Assembly (NCBI RefSeq): GCF_002188635.1 | Contig: NZ_NINX01000026.1 | Location: forward strand, 1-64,000 | Direction of reading: 5' to 3' | DNA: 64,000 nt | DNA from: Pigmentiphaga sp. NML030171 | Lineage (GTDB): Bacteria > Pseudomonadota > Gammaproteobacteria > Burkholderiales > Burkholderiaceae_B | Part shown: one piece after another, positions 34,846 through 43,854 of the stretch | How positions within the stretch are numbered: the stretch's first letter is position 1 | How the letters are laid out: every line of letters starts with the position of its first letter | Position numbers and translations under genes: made by a program | Notes under the pieces: generated by a model | What the model was told of the DNA's origin: nothing | The model's input: the letters and a program-made list of their open reading frames with translations, nothing else | The model's database searches: none

Positions 34846-34935
34846 AATGCCGTGGCCGACTATGGCCCGGACGAGCCCCGCCTGATCAAGCGCTGCCAGG
34901 TCATGGCCGACCGGTATTTCGTTGCGGCGGCATGA
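34846..34935 (+). pseudogene. 3' remnant of an unidentified gene
   Basis: From 34846 to TGA 34933-34935 one frame reads NAVADYGPDEPRLIKRCQV followed by MADRYFVAAA and stop, with strongly GC-biased third positions like a real gene. It has no room for a 5' part because the truncated phospholipase gene begins at the same point on the other strand. It probably was the upstream neighbour of the Bug gene. I do not recognise the family. Confidence 0.45.
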
Positions 34936-34963
34936 CGCTGGAGACCACGAGGAGGAGACCCCA

Positions 34964-35932
34964 ATGAAAAAGACATCGACACTGTTGCTGGCCGCCACGC
35001 TGGCCGCCGCCGCGGGATCGGCCGCCGGCGCCTATCCGGACCGGCCCATACGCATGATCGTCGGCTTCGCGGCCGGCGGGCCCACCGACGTGATCGCCCG
35101 GGTGCTGGCGCAGGAAATGACGCGTTCGCTGGGGCACCCCGTGGTGGTGGAAAACAAGGCGGGCGCCAACTCGCTGATCGCCACGCGCGAGGTGGCGGCG
35201 GCCGGGGCGGACGGATACACCGTGCTGTTCGCCTCGCTGTCGCACAACGTCAACTGGCTCCTGCTGGGCGCCAAGGCCGGCTACGACCCGCTGAAGGACT
35301 TCGCGCCGGTTTCCAACGCGGCGTCGCTGCCCATGGTCGCGGTCACCGCCTACCAGTCGCCCATCCAGTCCATGAAGCAGTTGATCGAGCAGGCGCGCGC
35401 CAAGCCGGACACCATCAGCTATGGTTCCGCGGGCAACGGCGGGTCGGCCCACCTGGCGGGCGCCATGCTGTCGACCATGGCCAAGGCGCGCATGATCCAC
35501 GTGCCGTTCCGCGGCAACGGCCCGGCGCTGACCGAGGTCATCGCGGGGCGCGTCTCGTTCATGTTCTATCCCATCATAGGCGTGGCCGCCAACGTCCAGG
35601 AGAAGCGCCTGAAAGTGCTGGCGGTGGGGACGCCGCAGGCCGGCGCCGAGTTTCCCGGCGTGCCCACGATGGCCGACGTCGGCTTCCCCGACTTCCAGGA
35701 CACGGCGCCGTGGGTGGGATTGCTGGCGCCGGCCGGCACGCCGCAGCCGGTGGTGCGGAAGCTGAACCAGTCCATGGTCGACGCGCTGCGGCAGCCCGAC
35801 GTGCAGAAGCGCCTGAAGGAACTGGGGGCGGAGGTCATCGGCGATACGCCCGAGGCGTTCGGCAAGTTCCTGGTCCAGGACCAGAAGCGCTGGGCCGAGG
35901 TGATCAAGGCCGCCGGCATCACGGCGGAATAG
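34964..35932 (+). CDS. Bug/TctC-family substrate-binding protein
   Basis: A 322-residue periplasmic receptor. ATG 34964 follows GAGGAGAC and starts a signal peptide MKKTSTLLLAATLAAAAGS with cleavage after AGA. YPDRPIRMIVGFAAGGPTDVIARVLAQ and VVENKAGANSL are the Bug ligand loops. It is followed after 10 bases by a flavin hydroxyacid dehydrogenase, so a 2-hydroxy acid such as lactate or mandelate could be the ligand; this is an inference from context. Confidence 0.87.
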   Translation: MKKTSTLLLAATLAAAAGSAAGAYPDRPIRMIVGFAAGGPTDVIARVLAQEMTRSLGHPVVVENKAGANSLIATREVAAAGADGYTVLFASLSHNVNWLLLGAKAGYDPLKDFAPVSNAASLPMVAVTAYQSPIQSMKQLIEQARAKPDTISYGSAGNGGSAHLAGAMLSTMAKARMIHVPFRGNGPALTEVIAGRVSFMFYPIIGVAANVQEKRLKVLAVGTPQAGAEFPGVPTMADVGFPDFQDTAPWVGLLAPAGTPQPVVRKLNQSMVDALRQPDVQKRLKELGAEVIGDTPEAFGKFLVQDQKRWAEVIKAAGITAE

Positions 35933-35942
35933 GCGCGAGGCC

Positions 35943-37118
35943 ATGACCGGACTGCCACGTGCCTGCAGTATCGAAGACCTGCGCCGCGCGTCGCGGCGCC
36001 GCCTGCCCCGCGCCATTTTCGATTTCTTCGACGGTGGCGCCGAAGACGAACTGACGCTGGCCGACAATTGCGCGGCCTTCCGGCGCGTACGGCTGGCGCC
36101 ACGCGCGCTGGTCGACGTCTCGGCGGTAGACACCAGCGCGCGGGTACTGGGCGCCCCGTCCAGCCTGCCGCTGGCCGTCGCACCTACCGGCGCGGTGGGG
36201 TTCGGCCGCCGCGGCGGCGACATCGCCATCGCCCGCGCCGCCGCCCGGGCGGGCGTGCCCTATACGCTGTCGACCTCGGCCACCGCCTCGATCGAGCAGA
36301 TCGCCGATGCCGCGCCGGGACGTCTGTGGTTCCAGGCCTACATCCTGCGCCACCGGCCGTTGCTGGAGTCGCTGATCGCCCGCGCGCGGGCGGCGGACTA
36401 CGAAGGCCTGATGATCACCGTCGACCTGCCCGTGGGCGGCAAGCGCGAGCGCGACTCCCGCAACGGCCTGTCCTTCCCCTTCCACTACACCGCGCGCAAC
36501 CTGCGCGACTTCGCCAGCCGGCCGGTCTGGGCGCTGGACATGCTGTGCCGCGGCCTGCCCGTGATGGAAAGCCTGAAGGGCCTGGAAGCGCCCGGCGCCG
36601 ACGCCACGCGCCTGGCCTCGTCGGTGGGCCGCAGCTACGATCCCTCGTTCGACTGGGCGCGCCTGGAGGCCCTGCGCGACCAGTGGCCGCGCAAGCTGAT
36701 CGTGAAGGGCGTGCTGCGCCCGGACGACGCCGACAGGCTGGCGCGGATGGGCTGCGATGCCGTGGTCGTGTCGAATCATGGCGGCCGGCAACTGGACGGC
36801 GCGGCGGCGACGCTGGACGCACTGCCCGGCGTGACGCAGGCCGCCGCCGGCCGCATGGAGGTGCTGGTCGATGGCGGCGTGCGGCGCGGCGGCGACATCC
36901 TGAAGGCGCTGGCGCTGGGGGCGAACGCCGTGCTGGTGGGGCGGGCCACGCTGTGGGGCGCGATCGCCGCGGGCGAGGCGGGTGCCGCCCGTGCGCTGGA
37001 CATCCTGCGCGAGGAGTTCCAGCGCGGCATGCAGCTTTGCGGCGCCCGCCGCGTGCCAGAGATCGGTCCGGATCTGTTGTTCGAGGCGCCACGCACGTAT
37101 CGAAAAAATACGGTATAG
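35943..37118 (+). CDS. FMN-dependent alpha-hydroxy-acid dehydrogenase (lactate/mandelate dehydrogenase family)
   Basis: A 391-residue TIM-barrel flavoprotein that oxidises L-2-hydroxy acids to 2-keto acids. RAIFDFFDGGAEDELTL at the N-terminus, PTGAVGFGRRGGDIAIARAA, the signature SNHGGRQLDGA with the catalytic histidine, and VDGGVRRGGDILKALALGA (FMN phosphate site) are all present. It could be an L-lactate, glycolate or mandelate dehydrogenase. It forms a two-gene operon with the Bug receptor just upstream, and ends 15 bases before the tRNA-Ala gene. Confidence 0.87.
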   Translation: MTGLPRACSIEDLRRASRRRLPRAIFDFFDGGAEDELTLADNCAAFRRVRLAPRALVDVSAVDTSARVLGAPSSLPLAVAPTGAVGFGRRGGDIAIARAAARAGVPYTLSTSATASIEQIADAAPGRLWFQAYILRHRPLLESLIARARAADYEGLMITVDLPVGGKRERDSRNGLSFPFHYTARNLRDFASRPVWALDMLCRGLPVMESLKGLEAPGADATRLASSVGRSYDPSFDWARLEALRDQWPRKLIVKGVLRPDDADRLARMGCDAVVVSNHGGRQLDGAAATLDALPGVTQAAAGRMEVLVDGGVRRGGDILKALALGANAVLVGRATLWGAIAAGEAGAARALDILREEFQRGMQLCGARRVPEIGPDLLFEAPRTYRKNTV

Positions 37119-37133
37119 TTGCTGTCTGCACGT

Positions 37134-37209
<76 letters not shown>

Positions 37210-37220
37210 AGGTTTCATTC

Positions 37221-37261
37221 AAAAACGACGTACTGCATCTTGCGATGCGGACGTCGTTTTT
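37221..37261 (+). terminator. Intrinsic terminator after tRNA-Ala
   Basis: AAAAACGACGT and ACGTCGTTTTT form an 11-base-pair outer stem around an inner GCATC/GATGC stem, with a T run on the plus strand and A run on the other, so it can work in both directions. It should end the tRNA transcript. Confidence 0.85.
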
Positions 37262-37298
37262 GTTTTGGGCAATGCCTTCGATTTTATGTAATGAATAT

Positions 37299-37370
37299 GA
37301 GACATTATGTTGTTCTGACCTCGTAATGTCTCAAATAAAGAGCATGGGCTTGCAGTTGCTATAATGTCTG
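37299..37370. promoter_or_regulatory. Repeated TAATGTCT boxes upstream of hipB, candidate HipB operators
   Basis: GAGACATTA (37299-37307) and TAATGTCTC (37324-37332) form a perfect inverted repeat, and TAATGTCTG recurs at 37362-37370, next to the likely -10 box TATAAT (37360-37365). CATTAT at 37381-37386 pairs with ATAATG at 37361-37366. HipB-type antitoxins autoregulate through several short dyads before hipBA, which fits this layout. Confidence 0.55.
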
Positions 37371-37421
37371 ATATACGATTCATTATCGCGTTTTTCGCTG
37401 ATAGTGTCCCGGATATAGAAC

Positions 37422-37745
37422 ATGAACCTTGCCGAGTTGGGGGAAGCCTTCCGTAGCGCCCGCATGGCGGCCGATCTGACTCAACAGCAGGTCGCCGAGA
37501 TGAGCGGCGTGGCGCGCGGCCGCATCAGCATGTTCGAGACGGGGGCGTTACCTGAAATCGGCGCAGTCAAAATGCTGAGCCTTTTCGACGCCGTGGGGCT
37601 GGAGTTGATCGCCCGTCCGCCGGGGCATCAGCGCACGCTCGACGACGTTCTGGCCGAGCCTGCCGAGGCGGGCGATACCTCCATGCGCCAGCGGGTGCGC
37701 AAGCGCTCCGCGCGCGGCCCGAAAACCACGAAGCGCCAGCCATGA
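37422..37745 (+). CDS. HipB-like antitoxin, XRE-family DNA-binding protein
   Basis: A 107-residue protein with an XRE helix-turn-helix (AADLTQQQVAEMSGVARGRISMFETGA) and a basic C-terminal tail (RQRVRKRSARGPKTTKRQ). It lies directly before a hipA-like kinase gene, whose ATG overlaps its TGA (ATGA). It should neutralise the toxin and repress its own operon, probably through the TAATGTCT boxes upstream. The long basic tail beyond the HTH domain is not found in E. coli HipB and is likely the toxin- or DNA-contacting part. Confidence 0.85.
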   Translation: MNLAELGEAFRSARMAADLTQQQVAEMSGVARGRISMFETGALPEIGAVKMLSLFDAVGLELIARPPGHQRTLDDVLAEPAEAGDTSMRQRVRKRSARGPKTTKRQP

Positions 37746-38959
37746 GCCGCGCGACGCTCGATGTCCATGTGAGCGGCGAGCTGGTGGGGACGCTTGCCGA
37801 GGAAGCGGCCAGGTATGTCTTCAGCTATTTGCCCGATACGCCGCCGGATCGCTTCGTTTCGCTGCTCATGCCGGTGCGGGCGGCATCGTACGACTGGAAA
37901 ACGCTGCACCCCTTCTTCCAGATGAATCTGCCGGAGGGCTTCAAGAAAGACCTGATGATTCGCCGCCTGGGCCCGCATGCTGACGTCAGCGATTTCGGCC
38001 TGCTTGCGCTGACGGGCGCCAACACGATCGGACGCGTCCAGGTGGTGCCGCGAGGCGCCACGCTCGCTGCGGCCTCCAGCAAGGCCGACATGGCCGGACT
38101 GCTCGCGTCGGCCAATTCGCGGGAAAACCTGCTGCGGCTGCTGGAGGGCGGGGTGGCGGAAGGGGTGTCCGGCGTCATGCCCAAGGCGCTCGTGCGGCCC
38201 GAGGATAGGGCGACGGTCTGGACGGACGAGTTCATCCTGAAGACGGGTTTCGATGATCTGCCGGGACTGGCGATCAACGAGTTCCTTTGCCTCGAGGTCG
38301 CCCGAGAGGCCGGTCTCGAGGTACCCGAGACCAGGCTGTCCGACGACGGGCAGGTACTGGCGGTACGACGCTTCGACCGTACCGCCGACGGCCGGATGCT
38401 TGCGGTCGAGGACTACTGCGCGCTCAAGCCCAATGACGCCGTCAATAAATACAAGGGGACGCTGGAGGACCTGGCCAAGCTCACCCGCGCCTACGTGCCG
38501 CGCGCGGCATTCAAGGAGGCGGCACGCCGCCTCTATGCGTTGATATTGCTGAACTACGCCGTTCGCAATGCCGATGCGCATCTGAAAAACTTCGCGCTGG
38601 TCTATACCGACGTCGACGACGTCCGGCTGGCGCCGGTCTACGACGTCCTGAGCAGCACCGTCTATCCGAGGTTTGCGACGAACCTGCCCGCGCTGCCCGT
38701 GCAAGGCAAGCGCGTGTGGGCGTCGGGCAGCATGCTTGCGATCTACGGGGCCACGCGGCTGGGCCTGAGCAAGGCGGACATGGACGAGGCGCGCGAACGG
38801 ATCACGCAAGCCGTGCACGGGGTTGCGCCGATGGTCTCCGACCATGCCGCGCGCTACCCCGGCTTTCGCGATGTCGCGCAAGGCATGTTGGCCGCCTGGG
38901 GCGCCGGGCTGGCCGATATCAGGCCCGAGGCCAAGCCTGGGAAACCCGTTGCACGTTGA
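37742..38959 (+). CDS. HipA-family serine/threonine kinase toxin
   Basis: A 405-residue HipA-type kinase. The N-terminal HipA-N domain (about 1-100) is followed by the kinase core: VPRGATLA, WTDEFILKTGF (ATP-binding lysine region), AVRRFDRTADGRMLAVEDYCAL, the catalytic loop NADAHLKNFAL, and LAPVYDVLSST with the metal-binding aspartate. Classical HipA phosphorylates glutamyl-tRNA synthetase and causes growth arrest and persistence; the target here is unproven. It is translationally coupled to the antitoxin gene and convergent with the catabolic operon. Confidence 0.87.
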   Translation: MSRATLDVHVSGELVGTLAEEAARYVFSYLPDTPPDRFVSLLMPVRAASYDWKTLHPFFQMNLPEGFKKDLMIRRLGPHADVSDFGLLALTGANTIGRVQVVPRGATLAAASSKADMAGLLASANSRENLLRLLEGGVAEGVSGVMPKALVRPEDRATVWTDEFILKTGFDDLPGLAINEFLCLEVAREAGLEVPETRLSDDGQVLAVRRFDRTADGRMLAVEDYCALKPNDAVNKYKGTLEDLAKLTRAYVPRAAFKEAARRLYALILLNYAVRNADAHLKNFALVYTDVDDVRLAPVYDVLSSTVYPRFATNLPALPVQGKRVWASGSMLAIYGATRLGLSKADMDEARERITQAVHGVAPMVSDHAARYPGFRDVAQGMLAAWGAGLADIRPEAKPGKPVAR

Positions 38960-39011
38960 TCCGCCGCCGCATTCGCTCTTTTTGGTCCGCTCTCTCTTCG
39001 CTCGAAACCTG

Positions 39012-39043
39012 CGCGAGTTGAAATACTATTGAAATACCTCGCG
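39012..39043. terminator. Hairpin between the convergent hipA and metallo-hydrolase genes
   Basis: CGCGAG (39012-39017) and CTCGCG (39038-39043) pair around an AT-rich loop that contains GAAATAC twice. It is the only clear structure in the 113-base gap between two convergent genes, so a shared transcription end is plausible, although a T run is lacking. Confidence 0.4.
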
Positions 39044-39072
39044 GGTTCCGGATTCCGCAGGGTTCTCCGGGA

Positions 39073-39954
39073 CTACGTTCGGCGAAGCGCGTCCACAAGC
39101 TCTTGATATACGCGCCGCACGTCTTCCAGCAGCCGTTCCTCGGTATCGGCCCAATGACGAAAATCGCCCAGGTCCATATTCCGGGCTACCTCTTCGGCGC
39201 TCGCGCCGGCCTGGAATCCCTGTCTGGAGCAACGGTCTATCGTTTCAAGATAGTTCAACATCGATGCCAGGCCGGCCTTGTCGCTGATCGGACCATGCCC
39301 TGGCACGATGACGTCCACGTCCATTTTCAGCAGCTCTCGCACCACGGCGATCCAGCCGGCCATGTTTCCGGCAAATGCAGCTGGACAAACGCGATTGAAG
39401 AACAGATCGCCGGTAAAAAGGATCCGCTCGGCAGGCAGCCAGGCCACCGCGTCTCCATCGGTGTGGGCGATTCCTGGATGAAAGCAGACGATTTCGCGTT
39501 CGCCTTGATGCAGGAACACCCGGTCTTCAAACGTCAGGTCAGGAACGATCACCGGGATGTCGCGCAAATCGGCCGCGAAGTGCGGTCGCTTCGCCGCCCA
39601 TCGCGCCGCCGCATCCGGCCCGCCGTTGACGATGTTGGCCCGGCAGGCGCGATGGCAGATGACGCATGCGGAGCGGAATCGGTGTGTGCCAAGGATGTGG
39701 TCCACGTGATGATGCGTCAGCAGTACACGGCCGACCGGCTTGTCGGTGACGCGCTGGATCGCGCCGATGAACGCCTCGTGCATCGAGTTGGTACCCAGGG
39801 TGTCGATAACCACGCAATGCTCGGGGCCGACGATCAGGCCAGCATTGCTATAGCCTGCATTGCCGTGGGCACCGTTGGGCTGCACATAGGCGAACACCCC
39901 GTCCGCCAGTTCCCGCATGCCGGTTTCCCACTTGAAGAAATTCGCCGTGCTCAT
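39073..39954 (-). CDS. Metallo-beta-lactamase-fold hydrolase
   Basis: A 293-residue MBL-fold enzyme. THHHVDHILGTH is the zinc-binding HxHxDH motif, GIAHTDGDAVAW and FTGDLFFNRVCP carry further ligands, and PGHGP is the last histidine loop. The start is placed at ATG 39954, which overlaps the stop of the aldolase gene (ATGA); an upstream extension in the same frame is coding for the aldolase in another frame. It is the last gene of a seven-gene minus-strand operon. Such hydrolases can open lactones or thioesters; the actual substrate is unknown. Confidence 0.85.
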   Translation of the reverse strand: MSTANFFKWETGMRELADGVFAYVQPNGAHGNAGYSNAGLIVGPEHCVVIDTLGTNSMHEAFIGAIQRVTDKPVGRVLLTHHHVDHILGTHRFRSACVICHRACRANIVNGGPDAAARWAAKRPHFAADLRDIPVIVPDLTFEDRVFLHQGEREIVCFHPGIAHTDGDAVAWLPAERILFTGDLFFNRVCPAAFAGNMAGWIAVVRELLKMDVDVIVPGHGPISDKAGLASMLNYLETIDRCSRQGFQAGASAEEVARNMDLGDFRHWADTEERLLEDVRRVYQELVDALRRT

Positions 39955-40736
39955 AGGCAATGCTCTAGAGAAGGATGATCGGCAATGAACTTCTGCCGCA
40001 GATTCTGATATCCGAAGTACGCCACTACCTCTCGGCCTATGGCACGCAGGGTACGCCTTGCTACCTCCTCGGGAAGCGCGCGCGGCTGGCCGGCTGCTTC
40101 CGCGAGCAATTGCACCCTGCAGGCATTGTCCAGCGAGACAAGCCAGAAGATGCACGATTCGATGGTCGTGCCTACGGTCAGCAAGCCGTGGTTCTGCAAC
40201 AGCAGGGCTTTGCGCGAGCCCAGGGTCCGGGCGATAAGCTTCCCCTCTTCGTCGCTAAGCACAATGCCTGAGTACAGTTCCAGTACCGCATGGTCGTCGA
40301 AGAAGGCGCACGCATCCTGGGTAATCGGGTCGAGCTGGCGGCCGAGACTGGCCCACGCCTTTCCATGTGTCGAATGCCCGTGCGCAATGGCCAGAACATC
40401 GGGCCTGGCCTCGTGTATGGCCGCATGCACGGCAAACGACGCGGGATTGAGGATGCCGTCGCCTGCAAGCACCTTTCCGCTCTTGTCGACCAACAGCAGA
40501 TCGTTTGTCGTCAGCGTTCCAAAATGGCGGCCGTATGCGTTGACCCAGAAGCAATCGGGTTGGCGGGCATCCCGGACAGTAATGTGCCCCGCCGTTCCCC
40601 AGTCCAGATTCAAGCTGGAAAGCAGGCGGCAGCCGATCGCGAGTTCGCGACGGCGCCTTTCCGTTTCCTCGCGCACATCCTCCATGGCGGGTGGAATAGT
40701 CATCGGATACTTGGGCGTTTCTTCGTTTGCTTGCAT
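39951..40736 (-). CDS. Class II aldolase/adducin-family protein
   Basis: A 261-residue zinc-dependent aldolase-like enzyme. AHGHSTHGKAWASLG carries the zinc-binding HxH pair, QNHGLLTVG the third histidine, and WVNAYGRHFGTLT the substrate loop. Members cleave or decarboxylate hydroxy acids and sugar phosphates; in an aromatic catabolic operon it may perform a retro-aldol or decarboxylation on a ring-cleavage product. It overlaps the downstream hydrolase by four bases and follows the dehydrogenase gene by seven. Confidence 0.84.
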   Translation of the reverse strand: MQANEETPKYPMTIPPAMEDVREETERRRRELAIGCRLLSSLNLDWGTAGHITVRDARQPDCFWVNAYGRHFGTLTTNDLLLVDKSGKVLAGDGILNPASFAVHAAIHEARPDVLAIAHGHSTHGKAWASLGRQLDPITQDACAFFDDHAVLELYSGIVLSDEEGKLIARTLGSRKALLLQNHGLLTVGTTIESCIFWLVSLDNACRVQLLAEAAGQPRALPEEVARRTLRAIGREVVAYFGYQNLRQKFIADHPSLEHCL

Positions 40737-40743
40737 GTCAGGC

Positions 40744-41685
40744 CTAGAGCGGATGAGAAAGCGGAGGGGGCACGCGATTTTTCAACGGTTGGCCCGTGAT
40801 GAACAGACCGAGCTGGCCGACGAAAAAATCCAGCAACTTGACGACGGCTCCCGGAGCACTCCACGCAAGATGCGGAGTCAGGCGCACCTTGGGATGGGTG
40901 TACAGCGGATGCTTGTCCGGCAGCGGCTCAGGCGTTGCCACGTCGAGGGAGGCGCGCGCCACGGTCCCATCATCCAGCGCGCGCAGCAGCGCCTCCTGGT
41001 CGATCAGATCTCCTCGCGCGACATTGACGATGTGCAGCCCAGGTCGGCAAGCCGCAAGGAACGTCTCATTGACGACATGCCGGGTTTGCGGGGTGGACGG
41101 CATGCAAAGAACCAGGTGATCGGCCATTGGCGCGAGCCGCATGGGATCGATGACAGCCTGCACCCCGTCCATGGGGGCGGCGAGCGTCCGGCGCAGGGCC
41201 ACGACGTGCATCCCGAATCCCAACGCATGCCGCGCTACCGCAGTGCCTACTGCGCCCACTCCGGCCAGGGCAAGCCTTTTCCCGTGCAATGTTCCTGACA
41301 TCCGGGGCTTCCAGTCGTCAGCCGCCTTGATCCATGCTTCAGGAAAGCGCTTTTCGAAACCGAGCATGGTGGCCATCACGAACTCGGCGATGAACGGGGC
41401 ATTGAGCCCCGCGGCGGTGGTGACGCAGGGTACGTCGAACATCCATTCCGGATAGGCATCGATTCCCGTTCCCGGAAGCTGGACCCACCTGGTCGCTCCT
41501 GGCCATCCTCGAGGACGAGGTTTTCCGCGCCAAGCCTGCGTTGGCGCTGCCAACAGGACTTCGGTATCGTGGCTCCAGCCTTCGGGGCCGGGCGCTGCAT
41601 CGATGATCAAGTGGTGGGCCAACCGGCTGCGCAGCGCCGCGCCAGTCTGGTCTCCGAACTGCTGGGCAATCAAGGGGAGTTCCAT
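40744..41685 (-). CDS. D-2-hydroxyacid dehydrogenase (NAD-dependent)
   Basis: A 313-residue enzyme of the D-isomer-specific 2-hydroxyacid dehydrogenase family. The NAD-binding fold contains LALAGVGAVGTAVARHALGFGM, and HIVNVARGDLIDQEALLRAL precedes the catalytic region; TPHLAWSAPGA carries the general-base histidine. ATG 41685 shares a base with the TGA of the monooxygenase gene (TGATG), which fixes the start. It could interconvert a 2-keto and a 2-hydroxy acid formed by ring cleavage. Confidence 0.85.
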   Translation of the reverse strand: MELPLIAQQFGDQTGAALRSRLAHHLIIDAAPGPEGWSHDTEVLLAAPTQAWRGKPRPRGWPGATRWVQLPGTGIDAYPEWMFDVPCVTTAAGLNAPFIAEFVMATMLGFEKRFPEAWIKAADDWKPRMSGTLHGKRLALAGVGAVGTAVARHALGFGMHVVALRRTLAAPMDGVQAVIDPMRLAPMADHLVLCMPSTPQTRHVVNETFLAACRPGLHIVNVARGDLIDQEALLRALDDGTVARASLDVATPEPLPDKHPLYTHPKVRLTPHLAWSAPGAVVKLLDFFVGQLGLFITGQPLKNRVPPPLSHPL

Positions 41686-42836
41686 CAAATGGGCGCTCGG
41701 AGTTCTTCCAGGACCTGCGCGGACAAGCCGACAGAATCGGCATTGTCGTAGCCCCGGCCGGCCCATTGTTCCAACTGCCAGCAGCCCAACTGCTTGGACG
41801 TCTCCACGATGCGTTGGCAACGGGCAAACCGGCGCGACGTGAATCTGGCCAGGGCGCTCGGGACATCCAGCCCGGAGTCGAACAGCAGCTCTCCGAGCAC
41901 GACAGCGTCCTCGAATGCCATGGACGCGCCCTGGGCCAGGTGCGGCGTCGTACTGTGGACCGCATCGCCGATCAATACCACCCGGCCCTTAGCCCAGGGG
42001 GCGGGGAGCAACAGCGGCTCCAACGGCCGGTAGACGATGTCCTCGCCCGCCGGCAGCTTGCTTGCCACCTTGCCGACCAAGCCCCCATAGCCTTCGAGAC
42101 GTTGCGCCAGGCCGGCCTGCAACTCCTCGGTCTTGAACCACGGATTTTCAGGCTCCGGGGTCAGGAGCAGCAGGTACATCTGCTCGTTGGCCAAGGGAAT
42201 CAGTCCCGCGACGCTTTTTTCGCCACGTTGAAATATGGCCCTGTCTACCTCCGGCAAGCGCGGTGCCGTGAACCGCCAGCATCCCTGGCCGGTGAAAACA
42301 GGACGAACCACGTCGCCGAACAGCATCTGGCGGGTCGCGGAGTTCACTCCGTCCGAGCCAATGACCAGATCGCAGACGAGCCGCCGCCCATCGCTCAGTT
42401 GCGCCTCGACATGAGAAGCATGCTGAGTCAGCGAAGTGACGGTCGTGCCCAGGTCCACGTGGGCGCCCAATGACAGGGCTTCCCGGCTCAGGATGCGATG
42501 CAGGCTGCGGCGCTGGATGCCGCAAGATGATGGGAAGCGCGAATCGCCTACATTCGGCTTGGGGCGGTTGCGCAGCATATTGCCCGCGGCGTCGAAATAC
42601 GAGCTGACGGAATACGGGAAACCTTCCGCCACGCAGGCGTCAGACAAGCCCAGCGCATCCAGCGCGCGTATGGCGTTCGACTGAAGAATGATACCTACGC
42701 CGTATACGTCCCATAACTTGCTGCGCTCGACCAGATGGGCCTTGACACCGCGTTTTCCCAGCGCGATCGCCGCGGACAGCCCTCCTATGCCCGCACCGAT
42801 GATCAGTGCGCGCAGTTCCGACGATGCCGATGTCAT
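41685..42836 (-). CDS. FAD-dependent monooxygenase (salicylate/hydroxybenzoate hydroxylase-like)
   Basis: A 383-residue group A flavoprotein hydroxylase. LIIGAGIGGLSAAIALGKRG is the FAD-binding GxGxxG, CDLVIGSDGVNS the DG motif, and LIGDAVHSTTPHLAQGASMAFEDA the GD motif. These enzymes hydroxylate phenolic or aromatic acids, sometimes with loss of the carboxyl group. It probably prepares the ring for cleavage by the VOC dioxygenase of the same operon. It overlaps the FAH-family gene by four bases (ATGA). Confidence 0.88.
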   Translation of the reverse strand: MTSASSELRALIIGAGIGGLSAAIALGKRGVKAHLVERSKLWDVYGVGIILQSNAIRALDALGLSDACVAEGFPYSVSSYFDAAGNMLRNRPKPNVGDSRFPSSCGIQRRSLHRILSREALSLGAHVDLGTTVTSLTQHASHVEAQLSDGRRLVCDLVIGSDGVNSATRQMLFGDVVRPVFTGQGCWRFTAPRLPEVDRAIFQRGEKSVAGLIPLANEQMYLLLLTPEPENPWFKTEELQAGLAQRLEGYGGLVGKVASKLPAGEDIVYRPLEPLLLPAPWAKGRVVLIGDAVHSTTPHLAQGASMAFEDAVVLGELLFDSGLDVPSALARFTSRRFARCQRIVETSKQLGCWQLEQWAGRGYDNADSVGLSAQVLEELRAPI

Positions 42837-43846
42837 GCATGTGCTCCTTCCGATACGCAGGTATTGCGTTGCGACCCAAGGCCCGCGATCGACGCGATGA
42901 TTTCGTCGCCTGCTTTCAGAAAGCGCTTGTAGTGCGTGCCGTTGCCCGCCGGCGACCCCGTCAGGATCACGTCTCCGGGCCCGAGGGCAACGCGATTGGA
43001 GACATATTCGATCTGCCGGGATATATCGAAGATCATGTCCGAGCTCGTTGCATCCTGCATGACCTGGCCGTTGAGTGCCAGGGTCATGTGCAAATCATGC
43101 GGATCGGCGACGAATCTGGCCGGCATGATGAAAGGGCCGAATGGCATGAAGCTGGGGGGAGACTTGCTGGACAGCCAGTCGGAAGCGATGGCGCGCATGT
43201 CCGGGCGGAACAGCCTGTCACGGGCGGTAATGTCGTTGGCGATGGTATAGCCGGCCACATAGCGCATGGCATCTTCCCGGCGCACATGGCGAGCAGGCCT
43301 GGCTATCACGACAGCCAGCTCGAGCTCCCAATCCGGCTTCTCGATGTCCTCAGGCAGGGCTATGGGATCGAAGGGCCCGATGACGGTGCTGGGCAACTTC
43401 GCGAACGCGTAGGGCAGGCCGTTTCTGGCTCGCTCGTCGATCTTCGCCTGGGCTTGCTCGCGCCGCTGTTCGGCCGTACTGGCCTGGTCGTTCACGCCGC
43501 CGCCGAAATCCGCCGCATGGTCGATGACATGCTGACGGTAGTTGGCTCCGGTGCAAAGAATCTGCCGAGGAGTGAACGGGGCATGCACTTGCAACTGCCC
43601 GGCCGGCTTCCACAGGGCCTGGCAGTCGGCCTGCTCACGCTCCAGAAAACGGGCCACCGAGTCGATGTTCGCCTCCCAATCTTCGACGAAGTCGAGCAGG
43701 CATTCTTCGCCATGCAGGCGTATGCCGGTCTGATGCCGCCAGCGATTGATGGCGGCAAGCGCCAGGACCTGGTCGCCGCACACCACGGCGGGAAACGGTG
43801 CGCAGCCAGCGATGGAAAAGCTGCCAAATCCGAATGGCAATTGCAT
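42833..43846 (-). CDS. FAH-family hydrolase/hydratase
   Basis: A 337-residue protein of the fumarylacetoacetate hydrolase family. DWELELAVVIARPAR supplies the metal-binding glutamates and YTIANDITARD the aspartate, with GPGDVILTGSPAGNG near the C-terminus. Relatives hydrolyse acylpyruvates or hydrate 2-keto-4-pentenoates after aromatic ring cleavage. ATG 43846 is chosen because the family N-terminus begins there, nine bases after the VOC gene stop. It differs from the second FAH-family enzyme at 47206, which is a full fumarylacetoacetase. Confidence 0.86.
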   Translation of the reverse strand: MQLPFGFGSFSIAGCAPFPAVVCGDQVLALAAINRWRHQTGIRLHGEECLLDFVEDWEANIDSVARFLEREQADCQALWKPAGQLQVHAPFTPRQILCTGANYRQHVIDHAADFGGGVNDQASTAEQRREQAQAKIDERARNGLPYAFAKLPSTVIGPFDPIALPEDIEKPDWELELAVVIARPARHVRREDAMRYVAGYTIANDITARDRLFRPDMRAIASDWLSSKSPPSFMPFGPFIMPARFVADPHDLHMTLALNGQVMQDATSSDMIFDISRQIEYVSNRVALGPGDVILTGSPAGNGTHYKRFLKAGDEIIASIAGLGSQRNTCVSEGAHA

Positions 43847-43854
43847 GCTCCGGC

